A DNA stretch of 16,999 nt from Kiritimatiellia bacterium (GTDB taxonomy: Bacteria > Verrucomicrobiota > Kiritimatiellia > RFP12 > UBA1067): positions 1-16,999 of the forward strand of contig JAFRBA010000233.1 of NCBI GenBank assembly GCA_017405115.1, given 5' to 3'. Position 1 is the first letter of the stretch. Each line of letters begins with the position of its first letter. The notes below the pieces were generated by a model. That model saw nothing but the letters and a program-made list of their open reading frames with translations, ran no database searches and was not told the DNA's origin. A program made the translations under genes and the position numbers. Positions 13,745-16,999 of this stretch are shown here, in pieces.

Positions 13745-14638
13745 ATGGACATCAGAATACTCAGATACTTTATCGCCGTAGCCGAGGAAGGAAACATCAC
13801 GAAGGCCGCCGCGCGGCTTCACGTTTCGCAACCTGCGCTCTCGACGCAGCTCGCCGCCCTTGAGGACGAACTTGGGCAGAGGCTCTTCGAGCGGGGGGCG
13901 CGCGGTATCGAACTGACCGAGAAAGGGCTTGTGCTGAAGCGGCGCGCGGACGATCTCGTCGATTTTGCCGAGCGCATCGAGTCGGAGATGAAGGCGAACG
14001 GTGGTGAAGAACTCGAGGGGACGGTATCGATAGGGGCAGGCGAGACGCCGGCTTTCCGCTTCATCGCACGAGCCGCCACGCAGCTCGCCCGCGACAATCC
14101 ACGACTCCGGTTTTCCATAGCGTCAGGCAACGGCGAGGACATTCTCCTGCATCTGCGCGAGGGCGTTCACGATCTCGCCCTGCTCGTGGGGCCGGGACGC
14201 TACGAGGGTTTCGACTACCTGACCCTCCCGTACACGCATCATTGGGGGCTTCTCGTATCCGCAGACTCGCCCCTTGCCGCGAAGAAGCGCATCGTTCCGG
14301 CGGACACGAAGGGTATTCCCCTCATTAGTTCTCGACAGGGGATGGTGCGCGAATTCATCGCGGGGTGGCTCGGGTTCCCGTATTCGCGTCTCAACGTCGT
14401 GGCCACTTACAACCTTTTCTACAATGCGGCCATGTTTGTCGAGGCGGGGATTGGCGCGGCAATCTGCATTGACGGCGTTGTGCCGCACGAGTTCGCGTCC
14501 CGCGTAGCGTTCCGCCCGTTCTCGCCCGCCCTCACCAGCGACGTCTATCTCGCCTGGCGCAAGAATGCCGCGCTTTCCCCCGCCGCCGCCGCCCTTGTCG
14601 AAACAGTCCGCGCCATGTCATCAGATGGGGCGAAATAA
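13745..14638 (+). CDS. LysR-family transcriptional regulator
   Basis: A 297-residue LysR-type regulator. The winged helix-turn-helix is in residues 1-60 (LRYFIAVAEEGNITKAAARL, VSQPALSTQLAALEDELG, LFERGARGIELTEKG) and the rest is a substrate-binding-type effector domain. It probably senses a small molecule and activates the divergent hydrolase/acetyltransferase/flavodoxin operon. The start is ATG 13745: frames starting earlier (from 13709) would run across the promoter, and TATAAT ends 8 nt before this codon with no ribosome site between, which fits a leaderless message. It converges with the 14663-14728 small ORF, leaving a 24-bp gap with no evident terminator. Confidence 0.92.
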   Translation: MDIRILRYFIAVAEEGNITKAAARLHVSQPALSTQLAALEDELGQRLFERGARGIELTEKGLVLKRRADDLVDFAERIESEMKANGGEELEGTVSIGAGETPAFRFIARAATQLARDNPRLRFSIASGNGEDILLHLREGVHDLALLVGPGRYEGFDYLTLPYTHHWGLLVSADSPLAAKKRIVPADTKGIPLISSRQGMVREFIAGWLGFPYSRLNVVATYNLFYNAAMFVEAGIGAAICIDGVVPHEFASRVAFRPFSPALTSDVYLAWRKNAALSPAAAALVETVRAMSSDGAK

Positions 14639-14662
14639 AATTAGCTCTGCCTGCCCTTGCCT

Positions 14663-14728
14663 TCATCTGACCGTCATCAGCTCATCCCACCTCGTCGTGG
14701 GGCGGCGCGAAAGCTTCTGCCGCTTCAT
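14663..14728 (-). CDS. Conserved 21-residue small ORF, copy B (behind the Crp/Fnr gene)
   Basis: Same peptide as copy A except R8 for S8. Begins with ATG 10 nt after the regulator stop and ends at TGA. L6, S7, D15, T19, V20 and R21 use different codons from copy A, and H before the ATG (CAT here, CAC there) is also synonymous if the frame is read through. Position directly behind a gene suggests cotranscription with it. Function unknown. Confidence 0.4.
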   Translation of the reverse strand: MKRQKLSRRPTTRWDELMTVR

Positions 14729-14740
14729 ATGCCACGACCT
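14671..14740. repeat. 71-bp dispersed element, copy B
   Basis: Second copy of the 11374-11443 element, 90% identical. Differences are at seven positions only, and the hairpin CCCAC/GTGGG is untouched. It starts at the stop codon of the Crp/Fnr regulator. Confidence 0.85.
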
Positions 14741-15416
14741 ATGCCTTGAGCAGCGCGAAATGAGACTTGCGCGAGGAAATGATGCCTGCTTTGCTGAGGC
14801 GGCTGATTTCGTCGGAGAGAGCGCTGCGCTCGACGCAGAGGTAGTCGGCGAGTCCCTGTCTGTCGAGCGGTATGTCAAACTCACGCGAGGCGTTCTGCTT
14901 TGAGAAGGAGTAGAGGTACGCCATGAGGCGGTCTGCTGTCGCACGTCGGGATAGGATGTCTATCTTGCGGTTCAGCTCCAGCGTTTTCACTGCGAGCGTA
15001 CGCATGATATTCCTGACGATGCGGGTGTGGAACGCGCAGGCGTTTTCGCACGGCGTGACGATGCGGGCGGCCTTGAGCAACAGAACTTCGCTCTCTTCGC
15101 TGGCTTCCACGTCAACGCTTATTGCATCCGCGCCTGACAACGCCTGCGCTGCCGCCACGCTTTCGGGCGCACTTATGAGCTTGATCAGTGTCCGCTTGCC
15201 GTTCGCATCGTAGGTTGAGACGGCAAGCGAACCGGACAGGACGACGCCGAAACGGTCTGCCTTTTCACCCGTGCGCATGAGCGGTTCGCCTTTCACAAGG
15301 CGCACACGCCGTGCGCCGAGGCACGAGAAGAGCGCAGAAAGGTTGTCGATCCCGATTCCGTCGAAGAGCGGCGACCGTTTGGCCAGCGTCGCGAGATATG
15401 TGCTTTCCTGTTGCAT
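14739..15416 (-). CDS. Crp/Fnr-family transcriptional regulator (HcpR-like by context)
   Basis: A 225-residue regulator with an N-terminal cyclic-nucleotide-binding-type fold (PLFDGIGIDNLSALF, residues 16-30; LSGSLAVSTYD, 60-70), a long dimer helix and a C-terminal HTH (LDRQGLADYLCVERSALSDE, 184-203). Cys at 32, 123, 127 and 194 are present; C123/C127 in TPCENACAFH recur in similar regulators I recall. Those often sit beside hybrid-cluster-protein and ferredoxin genes and respond to nitrosative or redox stress, so an HcpR-like role is inferred from the divergent iron-sulfur operon. The start is ATG 15416, 8 nt from the -10 and without a ribosome site, so probably leaderless. Earlier in-frame starts lie within the neighbouring gene and are rejected. 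Confidence 0.87.
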   Translation of the reverse strand: MQQESTYLATLAKRSPLFDGIGIDNLSALFSCLGARRVRLVKGEPLMRTGEKADRFGVVLSGSLAVSTYDANGKRTLIKLISAPESVAAAQALSGADAISVDVEASEESEVLLLKAARIVTPCENACAFHTRIVRNIMRTLAVKTLELNRKIDILSRRATADRLMAYLYSFSKQNASREFDIPLDRQGLADYLCVERSALSDEISRLSKAGIISSRKSHFALLKA

Positions 15417-15423
15417 GGCGGAT

Positions 15424-15429
15424 ATTGTA
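15424..15429 (-). promoter_or_regulatory. -10 of the Crp/Fnr regulator gene
   Basis: On the minus strand TGA-TACAAT, an extended -10, ends 8 nt before ATG 15416. The shared palindrome (15445-15462) is centred near -37, over the -35 region, suggesting self-repression. Confidence 0.6.
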
Positions 15430-15444
15430 TCATAATTTCGTGAA

Positions 15445-15462
15445 ATGTTGGCGCGCCAACAT
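15445..15462. promoter_or_regulatory. Operator of the Crp/Fnr regulator (18-bp perfect palindrome)
   Basis: ATGTTGGCGCGCCAACAT is a perfect palindrome with a TTG-N6-CAA core like Fnr/HcpR boxes. It is flanked by GTGAAAT on the left and ATTTCAC on the right (two extra bases in the right arm). Its centre, 15453.5, is about 41.5 bp before the predicted start of the 4Fe-4S operon, the standard class II activator position. Confidence 0.7.
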
Positions 15463-15482
15463 ATTTCACAAATCGGTTTTGG

Positions 15483-15488
15483 TATAAT
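15483..15488 (+). promoter_or_regulatory. -10 of the 4Fe-4S/cupin/ferredoxin operon
   Basis: TGG-TATAAT, extended -10, with no good -35, as expected for an activator-dependent promoter. The predicted start is near 15495, 28 nt before ATG. Confidence 0.65.
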
Positions 15489-15522
15489 ACGCGCCGTCAA
15501 CAAGAAACAGGAGGCAAGAGAC

Positions 15523-16281
15523 ATGAAAAGAAAGATTGTCGAGATCGATGAGGCGAAGTGCAATGGGTGCGGGCTGTGTGCGAACGCCTGCCACGAGGGC
15601 GCAATCGCAATCGTGGACGGCAAGGCGCGGCTCGTCAAGGACGACTACTGCGACGGCATGGGCGATTGCCTCCCGGAATGCCCGACGGGCGCGATAAGGA
15701 TAGTTGAGCGCGATGCGGTGGCGTATGACGAAAAGGCTGTGCAAGAAAGGAAGATGGCGAAAATGCAAGAGCAGATGAAGGCTGGCGGAATGTCGCTCGC
15801 GGGCAAGACGCCTCCGCCCGGCGGTTGCCCCGGCAAGGCGATGCGCCAGTTCAACCGCAAGGAAGTGCCGCAGCCATCTGCGTCCGGAGCGGACGCGCAG
15901 GAGCGCGTCCCTACCAGCGAACTCGCCCAGTGGCCGTGCCAGATACGGCTTGTACCTGCGACCGCGCCGTTCTTCAAGGGCGCGAAGCTACTCATCGCCG
16001 CCGACTGCACGGCCTACGCATACGCCGCGTTCCATCGTGACTTCATGCGCGGCAAAGTGACGATTGTCGGATGCCCCAAGCTCGACCCCGTGGACTACTC
16101 GGAGAAGCTGACGGAAATCATCCGCGAGAACGACATCAAGTCCGTGACAATCGTCCGCATGGAGGTTCCGTGCTGCGGCGGTCTTGAACTGGCCACGAAG
16201 AAGGCGTTGCAGGCAAGCGGGAAGTTCATCCCGTGGCAGGTCGTGACAATCTCGCTCGACGGGCGGCTAATCGATTCGTGA
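15523..16281 (+). CDS. 4Fe-4S dicluster ferredoxin-type protein with C-terminal domain
   Basis: A 252-residue iron-sulfur protein. Residues 13-23 carry C13-x2-C16-x2-C19-x3-C23, and 43-53 carry C43-x5-C49-x3-C53-P, in which M46 takes the place of the second cysteine of a classic cluster motif; I recall this pattern as normal in this family. After a linker, residues 137-250 form a domain with LIAADCTAYAYAAF, GCPKLD and PCCGG, where further Cys (162, 184, 217, 218) may bind metal. Such proteins lie beside Crp/Fnr regulators, cupins, ferredoxins and hybrid-cluster genes in anaerobes and probably carry electrons for redox-stress defence. SD AGGAGG (15509-15514), 8 nt before ATG. Residues about 121-132 are encoded by a palindrome. 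Confidence 0.85.
   Translation: MKRKIVEIDEAKCNGCGLCANACHEGAIAIVDGKARLVKDDYCDGMGDCLPECPTGAIRIVERDAVAYDEKAVQERKMAKMQEQMKAGGMSLAGKTPPPGGCPGKAMRQFNRKEVPQPSASGADAQERVPTSELAQWPCQIRLVPATAPFFKGAKLLIAADCTAYAYAAFHRDFMRGKVTIVGCPKLDPVDYSEKLTEIIRENDIKSVTIVRMEVPCCGGLELATKKALQASGKFIPWQVVTISLDGRLIDS
15882..15910. repeat. Palindromic element inside the 4Fe-4S protein gene
   Basis: GGACGCGC (15891-15898), AGGA, GCGCGTCC (15903-15910) is a perfect 8-bp stem with a 4-base loop. An alternative stem GTCCG-GAG-CGGAC lies at 15882-15894. The element is in frame and falls in the linker between the two domains. Confidence 0.6.
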
Positions 16282-16291
16282 AGGAGACGCC

Positions 16292-16936
16292 ATGAACGAA
16301 CGCAAAGGAGAGGTTTTTTCGATAGCGGCGGAGAATGCGCCGGTTGACGGCTGCACGGTCTCGAAGGCCGTTGCCGAAGTTGGCGGGCGGCGAATCTCCC
16401 ATTTCGCCCTCGCGGCCGGAACGAATATCAGCCCCGAAACATACGACTACCATAAATTGTGGATAGTCATGGACGGCGAAGGAGAGGTTTTAGGCGAAAG
16501 AAACGCAAAGGTCGCAAAGGGAGGTGCTTTTGTCACGCCTGTCGGCCAGCCGGTGGGCGTAAAGACGGAGGCGGGCATAGTCTATACGGAAATCGAAACA
16601 GGAAAGGAACACAAAATGAAACTGAATCCAGGCGAGGCATTCGCGCTCAAGGACGTTCTTCCCTACGCGGAGGGGCGCATCGTCAACAAGGACATCATCA
16701 ACGAGCCGAAGTTGAAGTTCGTATTGATGAGTTTCGCCGCCGGTACGGGTTTGAGCGAACACGCCGCGCCGGGCGAGGCGCTGATCTTCGCGCTCGACGG
16801 CGAGGGCGTGATCGGCTACGAGGGCAAGGAACACACCATCAAAGCAGGGGAGAACTTTGCGTTCGCCAAGAACGGCGCACATTGGGTCCGCGCCGAAAAG
16901 CCGTTCAAGATGGCTTTGCTGCTAACATTGGATTGA
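16292..16936 (+). CDS. Double-cupin protein
   Basis: A 214-residue protein made of two cupin barrels, about 25-105 and 140-212. The first has H54 in YDYHKLWIVMDGEGEV. The second has H157, E162 and H197 as metal-ligand candidates in LSEHAAPGEALIFALDGEG and GAHWVRA; the second histidine of the usual HxH is absent. Its role is unknown; such bicupins often accompany Crp/Fnr regulators and ferredoxins in anaerobes, suggesting a small-molecule sensor or redox enzyme. It follows the 4Fe-4S gene by 10 bp, with AAGGAGA before ATG, and belongs to the same operon. Residues about 67-79 (LGERNAKVAKGGA) come from three 9-bp repeat units. Confidence 0.87.
   Translation: MNERKGEVFSIAAENAPVDGCTVSKAVAEVGGRRISHFALAAGTNISPETYDYHKLWIVMDGEGEVLGERNAKVAKGGAFVTPVGQPVGVKTEAGIVYTEIETGKEHKMKLNPGEAFALKDVLPYAEGRIVNKDIINEPKLKFVLMSFAAGTGLSEHAAPGEALIFALDGEGVIGYEGKEHTIKAGENFAFAKNGAHWVRAEKPFKMALLLTLD
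16494..16520 (+). repeat. Three 9-bp tandem units inside the cupin gene
   Basis: GCGAAAGAA, ACGCAAAGG and TCGCAAAGG follow each other (27 bp, in frame). They encode the surface loop GERNAKVAK between strands of the first cupin barrel. Confidence 0.55.
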
Positions 16937-16956
16937 CAAACAAAAGGAGAATCAAG

Positions 16957-16999
16957 ATGAGAGCGTATGTTGACCAGGAACTATGCATAGGCTGCGGCC
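16957..16999 (+). CDS. Ferredoxin, N-terminal part (runs off window)
   Basis: ATG at 16957 follows AAAAGGAG at a good distance and 20 bp after the cupin stop. The visible residues MRAYVDQELCIGCG carry the first C-x2-C of a 4Fe-4S ferredoxin. It is the third gene of the Crp/Fnr-controlled operon and the likely electron donor; a hybrid-cluster protein gene may follow outside the window (inference). Confidence 0.8.
   Translation, partial: MRAYVDQELCIGCG

Noticed and set aside
15417..15638. N-terminal extension of the Crp/Fnr regulator
   Set aside because: It would cross the operator and both promoters and overlap the 4Fe-4S gene in antisense.

Overview
The window looks like a piece of chromosome from an anaerobic, GC-rich bacterium of the Verrucomicrobiota/Kiritimatiellia-Lentisphaeria kind, probably gut-associated. 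This assignment is inference. It rests on the gene mix (secreted CE7-type acetyl-xylan esterase, NagX-like acyltransferase, glycosidase-like TIM barrel, 4Fe-4S/cupin/ferredoxin genes under a Crp/Fnr regulator) and on short-period tandem repeats in the gaps between genes. No rRNA, tRNA or CRISPR array was found.

Layout, left to right. (1) 1-329, minus: start of a membrane-anchored protein of unknown function that runs off the edge. (2) 391-2609, minus: a two-gene restriction-modification-like unit, an EcoRI-type adenine methyltransferase followed with an ATGA overlap by a DUF262-HNH nuclease. Before it lies a 436-bp gap with a strong promoter, heptamer repeats and a leader with two mutually exclusive folds, one of which hides the methyltransferase ribosome binding site. 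(3) 3046-5953, minus: hipB-hipA toxin-antitoxin pair with paired operators, then a secreted acetyl-xylan esterase. (4) 6045-8333, minus: NagX-like acyltransferase and a TIM-barrel glycosidase-like protein, separated by ten tandem 7-bp units. (5) 8388-11112, minus: ycjX-ycjF pair (stress GTPase and DUF697 membrane partner) and a possible tiny ORF. (6) 11366-14638: a divergent LysR regulator and a hydrolase / hexapeptide acetyltransferase / flavodoxin operon. (7) 14663-16999: a Crp/Fnr-family regulator divergent from a 4Fe-4S protein, double cupin and ferredoxin (cut by the window edge). A perfect 18-bp palindrome lies between them, centred about 41.5 bp before the predicted start of the iron-sulfur operon.

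Three things run through the window. Promoters repeatedly show an extended -10 of the form TGN-TATAAT or TGN-TACAAT, and in three genes the last -10 base is exactly 8 nt before the start codon, which predicts leaderless mRNAs. Short tandem repeats (7, 8 and 9 bp units) sit between genes and, in multiples of three bases, inside genes. A 71-bp element occurs twice, right behind two unrelated genes, and encodes almost the same 21-residue peptide in both copies; it is the best candidate for something undescribed.
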